Notes under the pieces: model-generated
Told to the model about the DNA's origin: nothing
The model's database searches: none
The model's input: only the letters and a program-made list of their open reading frames with translations
Shown: in pieces, positions 36,663 through 46,265 of the stretch
Layout of the letters: each line of letters begins with the position of its first letter
Position numbering within the stretch: position 1 is the first letter of the stretch
Translations under genes and position numbers: made by a program
DNA from: Neoakkermansia glycaniphila
Lineage (GTDB): Bacteria > Verrucomicrobiota > Verrucomicrobiia > Verrucomicrobiales > Akkermansiaceae
NCBI RefSeq assembly: GCF_001683795.1
Contig: NZ_LIGX01000014.1
Location: forward strand, 18,974-82,973
DNA: 64,000 bases
Direction: 5' to 3'

Positions 36663-38873
36663 TCAAACCTTTTTCAAGTCGATCATATCGTTGACGATAT
36701 TCAGCGACTCCCTCAATTCGGGATCAAGGCCCGAAGGATAATCGGGAGCCTCGTCGAGGTCGCTTGTCGGATCTTCCGACATGATCATGAAATCGTTCTT
36801 ATCCTTTTCGATGGAAGCCTTCTGCAAACCGTCCTTCTTCACGTCTTCCAGATTGAGGCGGAAAATCGCCATCGTTTCCTCATCGTCCTTGGCCATGTCG
36901 GCATAGCGGACTTTGCGTTCCGTATCGATACTCTTCTTGCGGGCAAGGAGTTCGTCGTTTTCCTTCACACGCTCGGCCTTGTTCAGGGAAACGGAGTTCT
37001 TCAGCGTACGTTCGCGGAAGCGGGCGATATCCTCCTTCATGTACTGCATATCCTTATCCTTGGACACGCGGCTTTCGCTCCGTGCCTTCAGCACGGGAAG
37101 CATCTTGTCCACATCCTTGGACTTCGTATAGTGGGGAGCCTTGGGAATTTCATCGTACGGCATGGCGTAATCGAGCACGCCTTCACCGACTTCAAAAGCA
37201 GCGGAAGCCGTCGGCAGCACGATATCGCTGGCTACGCCTTTCAGCTGCGTGGAGCCGCCTGCGATACGGTAGAACTTCTGCACCGTCACCTTCAGCATCC
37301 CCGCACGTTCGCGGGAAGCGAAATACGGCAAATAATCGCCCACGGAGAGCGGCACCTGCACCGTACCCTTGCCGAAACTCGTCGTATCACCCACGATCAC
37401 GGCACGGCCGTAATCGGCCAGAGCCGCCGCAAAAATCTCGGAGGCGGACGCACTCAGCTTGTTGCACAGCACGACGACCGGTCCCGTGAAAATAGGCTTG
37501 CCGCTCACGGTCTTGCAATCGACATTGCCCCGGAAATCCTTGATCTGCACCACGGGACCGGCTCCGGTAAAGAACCCGACCATCTTGCGGACTTCTTCCA
37601 GAGACCCGCCGCCGTTGTTGCGAAGATCGACCACGAGGCCTTCAACATTCTCCTTGCTCATGCGCTGGAGAATCTTTTTCACGTCCGCCGCACACTTCAC
37701 ATCGCCTTCCTTGAGGTCGGAATAGAAAGCGGGCAGAGTCAGAATGCCGAGGCGCGTCACCTTGCCGTCCTTGCCTTTCAGATCGATAATCTTGCCGGAA
37801 GCCATCTCATCCTTCATCTCCACCTTCTGGCGCACGATCGTCACGATCTTCACGTGGCCGGGATTATCGGCAGGCTCCACCTTCAGGCGCACGGGCACAC
37901 CCACCTTGCCCCGCACAAGGTCAACTACCTTGTCGATCCCCATATAGAGAATATCGGTCATCTCCCCGCTGTTGGTCGAGTCGACAGCCACGATGCGGTC
38001 ATCCAGCTTCAACTCTCCGGACTTCTCGGCAGGGCCACCCTTCACGATCCCGGCAATCTTCGTCGAACCGTCGTCTTCTGCTGTCAGCAAAGCGCCGATA
38101 CCCACCATGGATGTCGTCATGGCCGCCATGAATTTTTCCTCTTCGCGAGCGCTCATGTAATCCGTATGCGGATCGTACACGTGGGACACAGCACCCAGTA
38201 GAGACGAAGCCATATCCTCCATATCCGCTTCTCCGACGGTACGCTGCAAACGCTCATAGCGGGCGTGAAGCTTATCCTTGGGGGATTTTTCCTTCAGGGA
38301 AGGATCGGGCTTGCCCTGTTCCTTGGCCAGTTTGGCAATACTTTCGCGGCGAAGCGTTTCCGAAAGAAGCTGGTCTGCAATCAGATTTCTCCAGAGCGCA
38401 TCAAGCTCCTGCTCGTCCTTGGCCCAGTCGACCGTCTTGCGGGAGCGGGCAATCTTCTCGTCTCCCGTGAACGTCATATCGTTCTGGTCAATCAACTGGC
38501 GGGCACGCGAAATACGCTTCAGCGCACGGCTGCTGTATGCATCATACAACTCCTGGGCCAACCTGCTCGTCTCATTGCCGAGAAGATAATCGTCGATCTC
38601 CGTCCCATACTTCTTCATCAGCGCATCCACATCCTTCTTGGTAAAATAAATGCGCGCCGGGTCCACCTCCTTGAGGTAGCTCAGCAGAAACTTCTGCGAC
38701 ATTTCATCATTGAACTCGGCATGGGAGAAATGGGCATTCTGCAGCATCAGAGAAAACTGCTTGCCGATCTGATCGAAATCCGGGGCAGCCTGCACCGTAC
38801 AGGAAGCAAAGGCCGCAACCGACATGGCGGACAATACCAGCTTGCGAGTCCAATTAAACATCGTCATCTTCAT
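36663..38873 (-). CDS. Tail-specific (C-terminal processing) protease, S41 family
   Basis: This 736-residue Prc-like protein has a signal peptide, a helical N-terminal region, a PDZ domain (GIGALLTAEDDGSTKIAG to IVAVDSTNSGEMTDI), and the S41 core with GLVVDLRNNGGGSLEEV and the Ser/Lys dyad in SASASEIFAAALADYG and GKGTVQVPL. Prc-type enzymes trim C-termini of periplasmic proteins. The ATG at 38873 is preferred over the upstream TTG at 38879; ATGs at 38867 and 38861 are also possible. It has its own terminator. Length fits the Prc rather than the shorter CtpA form. Confidence 0.9.
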   Translation of the reverse strand: MKMTMFNWTRKLVLSAMSVAAFASCTVQAAPDFDQIGKQFSLMLQNAHFSHAEFNDEMSQKFLLSYLKEVDPARIYFTKKDVDALMKKYGTEIDDYLLGNETSRLAQELYDAYSSRALKRISRARQLIDQNDMTFTGDEKIARSRKTVDWAKDEQELDALWRNLIADQLLSETLRRESIAKLAKEQGKPDPSLKEKSPKDKLHARYERLQRTVGEADMEDMASSLLGAVSHVYDPHTDYMSAREEEKFMAAMTTSMVGIGALLTAEDDGSTKIAGIVKGGPAEKSGELKLDDRIVAVDSTNSGEMTDILYMGIDKVVDLVRGKVGVPVRLKVEPADNPGHVKIVTIVRQKVEMKDEMASGKIIDLKGKDGKVTRLGILTLPAFYSDLKEGDVKCAADVKKILQRMSKENVEGLVVDLRNNGGGSLEEVRKMVGFFTGAGPVVQIKDFRGNVDCKTVSGKPIFTGPVVVLCNKLSASASEIFAAALADYGRAVIVGDTTSFGKGTVQVPLSVGDYLPYFASRERAGMLKVTVQKFYRIAGGSTQLKGVASDIVLPTASAAFEVGEGVLDYAMPYDEIPKAPHYTKSKDVDKMLPVLKARSESRVSKDKDMQYMKEDIARFRERTLKNSVSLNKAERVKENDELLARKKSIDTERKVRYADMAKDDEETMAIFRLNLEDVKKDGLQKASIEKDKNDFMIMSEDPTSDLDEAPDYPSGLDPELRESLNIVNDMIDLKKV

Positions 38874-39039
38874 ATACAAAATCTTGTCTTGAATTGGGGT
38901 AAACGCACCTCATGCCGCAAAGCCGGACGCGTCGTTCTGAACAAGTCTACGCATTTGAAAGGGGAAGTCTATCTCAATCTATGCCTTTTCCTGAAAAGAA
39001 ATGTCAGTAAGCCCCATGAATGCGGCATGCCTCTCCGCC

Positions 39040-42000
39040 TCACCGGGAACGGCCCGACACCATGACACGAATGCGCCACCCGGCCAGAAGCAGGGGAATC
39101 AGCCCCATGATCGCCAGATAAAAACCGTCCCTCTGCAGCGTGGACACAGTCCCGTGATCCGCACTGTAGCCCGGATCATCCGGATTCAACCCGTCTCCCA
39201 TGAATGCCACGGGCTGGCGCTCCGCCAGGAAAATGCCCGGCCGCTCATGCTCGTTGCGGCTCTGCCGCTGCGCCTCGGCCAGTTCGAAAATACCGAGAAT
39301 ACGGTCATTCACATAATAATCGGCCATGGGAATCGACCCTTCCTTCGGCTGCTCGAACTCTTCAAGCAAAGCATCGAACGCCTTCTGGCCCGTACCGCCC
39401 AGAGCCTCACGGCGAATCGCGCGGATACGCAACTTCGCTTCCTTCTCATCAACAGCTTCCATGGAAGACATCGCCGCCAGCGCGCGGAGCAGACGGCGCA
39501 GTTCCGTATTCTCCGCCGTGGAAAGCACACCGGGCTTCTTCTTCAGCTCCTCCACGCGCGCATGCACCTTGCGCCGCTCGACCTCCCACGGATTGCCCGT
39601 CGCCTGCGTCACCACAAGCATCTCGTAGGCATAGCGCAGAGGACACAACTCCGCCACCAGAGGCACGCGTCCCGGCTTCAATCGGCCGTTCTCATCCGCA
39701 CGATGGGCCGACCACGGCAGGAACTGGTTCATCTCATTGAACGGAATCATCGCCCCCGCCAGCAGAATCTGCGGCACAAGCAGCAGCGGCACGATATTCA
39801 AAGCCGTGCGTTCCGTACGCACAAAGGCGGAAACCATCAGCGACAAGGCAATGCCGACAAAAGACGTAAGCACCATCACCAGCCAGTACTGCTCGAACAT
39901 ATCGCTGATGCCCAGCACGGTATTGCCTACCAAAAGATACAGCGCGCACTGAAAGGCGGAAATCCCCGTCAGCACGAGCACCTTCGCCCCCAGATACCCC
40001 GTAATGAAAGGCCGGTAATTGCTCTCGCGCTTCAGTACGGGGCGATCCTTCAGAATCTCGCTGGCGGAATCCGTCAACCCGAAAAACATCGCCACCACGA
40101 TTGACAGGAACAAATAGGGAGGAATATGCAGCGCGGACTTGAAAATATATTCCGGAGTCGACGAGGCACGCAACGTCGTCGCAATCAGCAGAGCCAGCAC
40201 CGGCCCTTCGAGAATCATCGTATACAGCCCCATGCGGCTCCGCACGCGCCCGAGGAACGTACGAATCATCCAAATGCGGGAAAGCCGCCAAAGCTCCTTC
40301 GCCGTACGCGGCTGCACCTCAGCCAGCTCCCGCCCCTTCTGCTTCACGGACGAAGCCGGAGGCGGCATCTCGCGCCCGTTGATCAGCTTGCGGTACACAT
40401 AGCCCTCATACCGCTCCTGCCAGAAGCGGGGACTCTGCCGGCGGCGCATATCAAGCCACTTCAACGGCGCTTCCAGCACCTCGAACACATAATCGGCCCC
40501 ACCGGAACGCTGAGTCTCCGGTGAAACGGCAATCCCCATCTCCTGCGCCGCACGGCGGAAATACTCCATCATCCCCGCAGGATCACCCCAGTACGCCATC
40601 TGCCCGCCATGATCGAGCACCAGCACCTTATCGAACCGCTGCAGCAGCCCCGGACTCGGGCGGTGCAGCGTCACAATCACCACCTTATCACGAGTCATCG
40701 TCTCCAGCGTATCGATCACCCGCTCCGCATCGCCCGATGCCAGACCGCTGATCGGCTCATCCACGAGGAACACATCGGCAGCCCCCGTCAAATCGAGGCC
40801 GAGATTCAGCCGCGTACGCTCACCGTCCGAAATAATACGCTCACCCGCACGGCCCACGCGGCGCGATGCCAGATGGCCGAGGCCGATATAATTCAGAATC
40901 GCCTGCACGCGGCGGCGGCGGTCAAGGCGGCTCAAGCGCGGACGCCTGATAATCGAAGCCTGGTAAATATGCTCCTCCACCGTCATCGCCTCATCGAGAA
41001 TATCCTCCCGGGGAATATAGGCGATATACCTACGCAATTTATCCGTCTGCCGCGAAAGCAACTCGTCATTATAGCGGATGCGTCCGCGCGTCGGCGGCAA
41101 ATGCCCGGCAAGCAGGGCGAGCAGCGTACTCTTGCCGGAACCGCTCGGCCCCAGAATACAAGTCATCTCACCGCGCGAAGCCGTAAAATCGATATTATCC
41201 ACCACGCGCCCGGCACGGGAAAAATCCTTCGTCAGCCCCTCCACCGCCAGCGTACTGATCGTATTCGACTCCTCGTCCAGCACACCGAGGGAAAAATGGC
41301 ATCGCAACGACTGGTACGGGCTGAGGCGGATCAAATCTCCGTCCTTCAAAAGCATCTCCGCACGCACCGGAAGATCGCGAACCGTCATATTCGCCGACGA
41401 CTCGATCACATGCAGCATCCCCGTATTCGTCCCCTTCGAAAACACCACCTCGAACAGCACACCGGGAGACAGGCCGGGAGTCAACAGCAAATCCCCATGC
41501 TGCACGCGGTGAGGAAGATTCGTCACCCGGATCTTCCTCGTACCGGGATCCAGCAAAAAGCTATTGCCCGTATCGCGTGTCGCATTGCGGATCTCTGCCA
41601 TCACGAAAGGACCTTCACCCTTCAGGGTAAAAGGATCGAAATACGAAATACGCACCGGCTCGCCCTGATGCACCGGCACCGTACCCACCCTGCACTCCGC
41701 ATCGTGCCTCAGCACCTCCAGCTCGCAATCGAGTCCCAGCTTCATCCGCACATCGCTGCCGCGCGAACGGAAACGCGAAACCTGCAAACTCCCCTGCTCC
41801 AGATGCAGATAATACACCACGCGCACCCCGGAACGCTTCGCCTGCAAATAAAACTCGAACTGCCCGTAGCCCACCGGCCCCGAAGGAAGCACCACGAACT
41901 GCCCCGTGGAAAGCGGCACCATCCTGCCGCGAAACAGCGTACGCCCGCGCACCATGAACGGCACATCGCCGTCATTGATCACCAGCATCAGCTTCAGGCA

Positions 42001-42597
42001 CCGCAGCACGCGGAACCGCACACCGTCGTCCACCGGAGGCAAGGCCACCTCGGCCTGCCCGCGCAGAGACGAAAAACTCACACTCTCCACCGGAGGCTCC
42101 GCCCGCGCATCGGGCGAATCAAGCAGCCGCTCCAGCAGCGGCGCCATCCCCGGCAACATCAGGCCGAACGTCACCTCCTCGAACAACTCCTTCTCCGACA
42201 TCCGGTCGCCCGCCGTACGAATCAGCGCCAGCACCTCCAGCGCCAGAGAAACCCTCTCCGCATCCGACCGCCCGGCCGCAGCCACCCCCAAAGCATCCTC
42301 CAGACTGTACTGCGACTGCAGCGACCTCTCGAACCGCCGCGCCAGCCAGCTATGCTCCACATCCGGGAAATTGTACCGCAGAATATCCAGAGCCGCATCC
42401 GCATCCCCCGCGCTGATATAAAGCTGCCTCGCCAGAATCGAAGCAAACAGATCCACCACCGTCGCCGCGTGCGCCCGGTCGGACTCCTCCTGCCTCCTCC
42501 ACCATGCCGGAGAACCGCCCAGCAGCCTCCAAACGGCTGACTGCCATGCCAGAATCCTGCGGCGCAACCTCGGAATGAAAGATGGAATCTCGCTCAT
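39040..42597 (-). CDS. ABC-2 exporter with TerB-like N-terminus, fused ATPase and permease
   Basis: The 1185-residue protein has four parts. Residues about 45-160 are helical and resemble a TerB-like domain. Residues about 180-440 are beta-rich and unassigned, with some FHA-like spacing. The ATPase has Walker A GPSGSGKST (483-491), signature IISDGERTRL (588-597, with D replacing the second G of the usual SGG), Walker B VFLVDE (609-614) and the switch H645. The C-terminus is an ABCG-type permease with about six membrane helices, separated by a long soluble insert. Its start overlaps the YkgJ-type gene's stop (ATGA). Likely exports a lipid or envelope compound; substrate unknown. Confidence 0.85.
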   Translation of the reverse strand: MSEIPSFIPRLRRRILAWQSAVWRLLGGSPAWWRRQEESDRAHAATVVDLFASILARQLYISAGDADAALDILRYNFPDVEHSWLARRFERSLQSQYSLEDALGVAAAGRSDAERVSLALEVLALIRTAGDRMSEKELFEEVTFGLMLPGMAPLLERLLDSPDARAEPPVESVSFSSLRGQAEVALPPVDDGVRFRVLRCLKLMLVINDGDVPFMVRGRTLFRGRMVPLSTGQFVVLPSGPVGYGQFEFYLQAKRSGVRVVYYLHLEQGSLQVSRFRSRGSDVRMKLGLDCELEVLRHDAECRVGTVPVHQGEPVRISYFDPFTLKGEGPFVMAEIRNATRDTGNSFLLDPGTRKIRVTNLPHRVQHGDLLLTPGLSPGVLFEVVFSKGTNTGMLHVIESSANMTVRDLPVRAEMLLKDGDLIRLSPYQSLRCHFSLGVLDEESNTISTLAVEGLTKDFSRAGRVVDNIDFTASRGEMTCILGPSGSGKSTLLALLAGHLPPTRGRIRYNDELLSRQTDKLRRYIAYIPREDILDEAMTVEEHIYQASIIRRPRLSRLDRRRRVQAILNYIGLGHLASRRVGRAGERIISDGERTRLNLGLDLTGAADVFLVDEPISGLASGDAERVIDTLETMTRDKVVIVTLHRPSPGLLQRFDKVLVLDHGGQMAYWGDPAGMMEYFRRAAQEMGIAVSPETQRSGGADYVFEVLEAPLKWLDMRRRQSPRFWQERYEGYVYRKLINGREMPPPASSVKQKGRELAEVQPRTAKELWRLSRIWMIRTFLGRVRSRMGLYTMILEGPVLALLIATTLRASSTPEYIFKSALHIPPYLFLSIVVAMFFGLTDSASEILKDRPVLKRESNYRPFITGYLGAKVLVLTGISAFQCALYLLVGNTVLGISDMFEQYWLVMVLTSFVGIALSLMVSAFVRTERTALNIVPLLLVPQILLAGAMIPFNEMNQFLPWSAHRADENGRLKPGRVPLVAELCPLRYAYEMLVVTQATGNPWEVERRKVHARVEELKKKPGVLSTAENTELRRLLRALAAMSSMEAVDEKEAKLRIRAIRREALGGTGQKAFDALLEEFEQPKEGSIPMADYYVNDRILGIFELAEAQRQSRNEHERPGIFLAERQPVAFMGDGLNPDDPGYSADHGTVSTLQRDGFYLAIMGLIPLLLAGWRIRVMVSGRSR

Positions 42598-42953
42598 GCT
42601 TCCGCCCCTCCTCCTTCAACACCGCACTTCCCCGCTCCCGGGCAAAGCTCCTCCCAGCCGGGGAAATTCCACTGCCGGGGGAATGCCGAACACTGCGCAG
42701 GCTTCACCGCCTGAATACGGCACCCGCCCTCCTCCAGCATCATACAGGCCCCATCCTCGCCCTCCCTGATCGAAAGCCCCTGCCGGTTCGCCCGCAGGCG
42801 GCAGCACTCGTTCACGAACGCCTCTGTCTCCATCCCGAGAAAAGCGGCGATCGCCTCCACCTCCGCATCTTCGATACACACATCACCCTCCCAGCGGCAA
42901 CAGGCGCCGCAACGTTGGCAGAAATGAACGACAGGAAGCATCGGCGGAATCAT
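42594..42953 (-). CDS. YkgJ-type Cys-cluster (Fe-S or zinc) protein
   Basis: A 119-residue protein with the family pattern FCQRCGACCRWEGDVC, then ECCRLRANR, GACMMLEEGGCRI and QCSAFPRQW, whose cysteines bind iron or zinc. The start at 42953 (MIPPMLPVV) follows GGGG and is preferred; an ATG at 42941 is an alternative, and longer in-frame starts add an Ala-rich stretch unlike the family. Its stop overlaps the ABC exporter start, implying coupling. Function of this family is not established. No catalytic partner is adjacent. Confidence 0.8.
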   Translation of the reverse strand: MIPPMLPVVHFCQRCGACCRWEGDVCIEDAEVEAIAAFLGMETEAFVNECCRLRANRQGLSIREGEDGACMMLEEGGCRIQAVKPAQCSAFPRQWNFPGWEELCPGAGKCGVEGGGAEA

Positions 42954-43146
42954 ACCCCAGACACCCCGCCATATCAACGCTAAACCTCCGCAACGAAAGG
43001 ACGAAACACCCGCTCCGGCACCGGCTGCAACCGCCGCGGCCGCACACACGCACCGGGCATCCGCCCGAATCGCCCTAAAAAAGCGGAACGAATGAAATTG
43101 AGCCTTGAAAAAAACCGTGAGATCATGTTCAATAAAAGCGTTAAGT

Positions 43147-44805
43147 ATGGACTCCGAAGGTTATAGAAAAACAGCGCCCGACGTATTCAACTGGGATACC
43201 GTACAACTGGCGCTCAAAGCAGCCGAAGAAGGCGTCTACTGCTGGGAAATCGACAAGGAAGTCATCCACTACACCGACCGCTGCCTCACCATGATGGGAC
43301 TCCATCACCACGAAGTGGCGCCCAACATCTTCACCAACCCGGAGCAAACCATCCACCCGGAAGATCTCTCCTTCTTCCGACACGAACTCCAGCGCTACCT
43401 CAACGGGCACACCCACCTGCCCATGCGCATCGAAATCCGCCTCCTCAGCCAAACCTCCCGCGCATGGCGATGGATACGCGTCAACGGCCTTGCCGACCGC
43501 GACGAACACCACCGGCCCACCCGCCTCGTCGGAGTCTGGGTCGACATCTCCCGCCGCAAAACATCCGACCAGCGCGCACAGGAAGAACGCGACCTCTTCC
43601 GCACCCTCATCGAACACATCCCCGACAACATCTACTTCAAAAACCGCGAATCCCGCTTCGTCATGGCGAACTCCGCCACCGCCCGCAAACTCGGAGTCTC
43701 CACCCCCTCCGACCTCATCGGCATGAAAGACGAACACTTCTTCGGCAAGGAAATGTCCGACATCTCCCGCCGTGAAGAACTCGAAATCATGGAAACGGGC
43801 CGCCCCTTCTCCTCCCGCATCCACCATGAAGTCTGGAAAGACAAGGAGGAAACCTGGAGCCAGATCACCAAATTCCCGTGGTACGACCGTGAAGGCCACC
43901 TCAAAGGCATCGTCGGCATCTCCTCGGACGTCACCAAACTCGTCCAGGCCGAACAAAAAGCCCAAATGGCCGCCGACATCCTCGACCGCCGCAACCAGGC
44001 CCTCGAAAAAGAAGTCGACCTCGCACGCGAAATCCAGCTCTCCCTCCTCCCCTACTCCATCCCCTCCCGCGCCTGGCAAACTCCGGACACCCCGTCCCGC
44101 CTGCGCAGCGCGAACTTCCACCACATCTTCGCCCCCTCCGAAGGCGTTGCGGGCGACTGCTTCGAAGTCTTCTCCGTCGGCGACACAGGCGTCGGCGCCA
44201 TGATCTGCGACGTCATGGGCCACGGCATCCGCGCCGCCCTCATCGCCTCCATGCTCCGCGGCCTCATGGAACAACTCTCCGGCCTCGGCAGCGACCCCGC
44301 GCAATTCCTCGCCTCGCTCAACCGCCAGCTCACCCGCATCCTCGTCCGGGCCAACGTCACCATGTTCGCCTCCGCCATGTATGCCTACATGGACCTCAGC
44401 ACAGGCACACTCACCCTCTCCTCCGCCGGACACCCGGCCCCCATCCTCCTCTCGCCCGAAGGCAAGGCGACCATGCCCGCCCTGCCCCGCTCCATGGCTC
44501 TCGGCCTCCTCGAAACCACCCTCTACCACAACACCGAACTCCACCTCGAATCAGGCAGCAAACTCATGCTCTACACCGACGGCCTCACCGAAGCCGCCAA
44601 CAAGGAAGGAGACGAACTCGGAGCCGGACGCGTCATGGACGAACTGGAACAGCTCGCCCCGCAGGACATCAAAACCATGATCCTCGGCGCCCTCAAATGC
44701 GCCGGACACTTCACCGGATGCTCCCAGCTCTCGGACGACATCTGCCTCCTCGGCATGGAATACCGGGACGACCCCATCCCGGAAGAAACTCCAGCCGAAG
44801 CCTGA
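43147..44805 (+). CDS. Two-PAS SpoIIE/RsbU-type serine phosphatase
   Basis: The 552-residue protein has a PAS domain (about 20-135), a second PAS domain (about 150-265), a coiled-coil linker, and a PP2C-type phosphatase domain (about 320-545). Metal-binding acidic residues are D337 in AGDCFE, D355 in CDVMGHG and D478 in YTDGLTE. Such phosphatases dephosphorylate an anti-sigma antagonist in a stress pathway. No antagonist or anti-sigma gene is adjacent, so its partners lie elsewhere. The ATG at 43147 is chosen over a TTG at 43105. No membrane segment, so it is cytosolic. Confidence 0.9.
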   Translation: MDSEGYRKTAPDVFNWDTVQLALKAAEEGVYCWEIDKEVIHYTDRCLTMMGLHHHEVAPNIFTNPEQTIHPEDLSFFRHELQRYLNGHTHLPMRIEIRLLSQTSRAWRWIRVNGLADRDEHHRPTRLVGVWVDISRRKTSDQRAQEERDLFRTLIEHIPDNIYFKNRESRFVMANSATARKLGVSTPSDLIGMKDEHFFGKEMSDISRREELEIMETGRPFSSRIHHEVWKDKEETWSQITKFPWYDREGHLKGIVGISSDVTKLVQAEQKAQMAADILDRRNQALEKEVDLAREIQLSLLPYSIPSRAWQTPDTPSRLRSANFHHIFAPSEGVAGDCFEVFSVGDTGVGAMICDVMGHGIRAALIASMLRGLMEQLSGLGSDPAQFLASLNRQLTRILVRANVTMFASAMYAYMDLSTGTLTLSSAGHPAPILLSPEGKATMPALPRSMALGLLETTLYHNTELHLESGSKLMLYTDGLTEAANKEGDELGAGRVMDELEQLAPQDIKTMILGALKCAGHFTGCSQLSDDICLLGMEYRDDPIPEETPAEA

Positions 44806-44923
44806 ACCGGGCATCCCCTCCGGGCATTCAAACCGGAAAACGCACTTAAGCCGCACTTTGGACTTCACTTGCAGGCCATTTTGCTGCATTCTCATGCCCG
44901 GTTAAACCCATCCAAAAGGATCT

Positions 44924-46207
44924 ATGAAAATTGTCGTCGCTTACTCCGGTGGCCTTGACACTTCCGTACTGTTGAAGTGGCTCAAGGAAAAGTACAATGC
45001 AGAAATCATCGCCTACTGCGCAGACGTAGGCCAGGCCGACGAACTCGACGGCCTCGAAGCCAAAGCCCTCGCCACCGGCGCCTCCAAATGCTACATCGGC
45101 GACCTCAAGGAAACCTTCGCCCGCGACTACATCTACCCGATGTTCCAGGCCAATGCCCTCTATGAAGGCCGCTACCTCCTCGGCACCTCCATCGCCCGCC
45201 CCTGCATCACCAAAGACATGATCGACATCGCCATCAAGGAAGGCGCCGATGCCATCGCCCACGGTGCCACCGGCAAAGGCAATGACCAAGTGCGCTTTGA
45301 ACTCGCAGCCAACGCACTCGCCCCGCAGCTCAAAGTCATCGCCCCGTGGCGCGACGACGAATTCCGCAAACAATTCCCGGGCCGCAGCGAAATGATCGCC
45401 TATGCCGAATCCCACGGCATCCCCATCCGCCAGTCCATGAAAAAACCCTACTCCATGGACCGCAACCTCCTGCACATCTCCTTCGAAGCCGGCATGCTCG
45501 AAGACATTTGGTACGACGCCACCACGGAAAAAGACCGTGCCATGTACGTCCTCTCCGTCTCTCCGGAAGAAGCTCCCGACACACCCCAGTACGTCCAGCT
45601 CCTCTTTGAAAAGGGCAACGTCATCGGCCTCGCCACCGAAGGGATCGAAGACATCATGAAAGAAACGGGCGTCACCGCCGAAGGCACCCGCGGAGAATAC
45701 ACCCTCCTCTCCCCCTATGGCGTCATGATGGTCCTCAACACCCTCGGCGGCAAACACGGCATCGGTCGCATCGACATCGTTGAAAACCGCTTCGTCGGCA
45801 TGAAAAGCCGCGGCGTCTACGAAACCCCCGGCGGCACCATCCTCCTCGCCGCCCACCGCGACCTCGAAACGCTCACCGTCGACCGCGAAGCCCAGAAAGT
45901 GCGCGACAGCCTCATCCCCGAATACGCAGCCATGGTCTACAACGGCTTCTGGTTCGCTCCCGAACGCGAAGCCATCCAGGCCCTCGTCACCAAAACGCAG
46001 GAAACAGTCAACGGAGAAGTCCGCCTCAAACTCTACAAGGGCAACGTCATGCAGGCCGGACGCCGCTCCCCGAACTCCCTGTACAGCGAAGAAATCGCCA
46101 CCATGGAAGGCGGCTACGAAGAACTCTACAACCAGAACGACGCCACCGGCTTCATCGCCCTCAACGGCCTCCGTCTGAAGCAGTTCAGCCGCGTCAACAA
46201 CAAGTAA
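44924..46207 (+). CDS. argG: Argininosuccinate synthase
   Basis: ArgG joins citrulline and aspartate using ATP. The N-terminal P-loop-like motif [17 protein letters not shown], then [24 protein letters not shown] and [10 protein letters not shown] match the family, as do [16 protein letters not shown] and PLD-like C-terminal strands. The 427-residue length is slightly longer than E. coli's but usual for other phyla. A Shine-Dalgarno AAGGATC precedes the start, unlike several neighbours. A terminator follows 11 bases after the stop. The argC gene lies elsewhere in the window. Confidence 0.97.
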   Translation: MKIVVAYSGGLDTSVLLKWLKEKYNAEIIAYCADVGQADELDGLEAKALATGASKCYIGDLKETFARDYIYPMFQANALYEGRYLLGTSIARPCITKDMIDIAIKEGADAIAHGATGKGNDQVRFELAANALAPQLKVIAPWRDDEFRKQFPGRSEMIAYAESHGIPIRQSMKKPYSMDRNLLHISFEAGMLEDIWYDATTEKDRAMYVLSVSPEEAPDTPQYVQLLFEKGNVIGLATEGIEDIMKETGVTAEGTRGEYTLLSPYGVMMVLNTLGGKHGIGRIDIVENRFVGMKSRGVYETPGGTILLAAHRDLETLTVDREAQKVRDSLIPEYAAMVYNGFWFAPEREAIQALVTKTQETVNGEVRLKLYKGNVMQAGRRSPNSLYSEEIATMEGGYEELYNQNDATGFIALNGLRLKQFSRVNNK

Positions 46208-46218
46208 AACCTATTCCT

Positions 46219-46254
46219 CAAGCCCGTTCTGCGACCACGTGGAGCGGGCTTTTT
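46219..46254 (+). terminator. Intrinsic terminator after argG
   Basis: AAGCCCG pairs with CGGGCTT around an 18-base loop, followed by a T run (46249-46254). Confidence 0.75.
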
Positions 46255-46265
46255 CTCTCTCTCTT

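Noticed and set aside
43141..44544. 467-codon minus-strand frame over the PAS-SpoIIE gene
   Set aside because: The plus-strand protein has clear PAS and phosphatase motifs; the antisense frame is low complexity, rich in E, G and V.
44846..45856. Minus-strand frame opposite argG
   Set aside because: argG is certain; this frame is antisense and compositionally biased.
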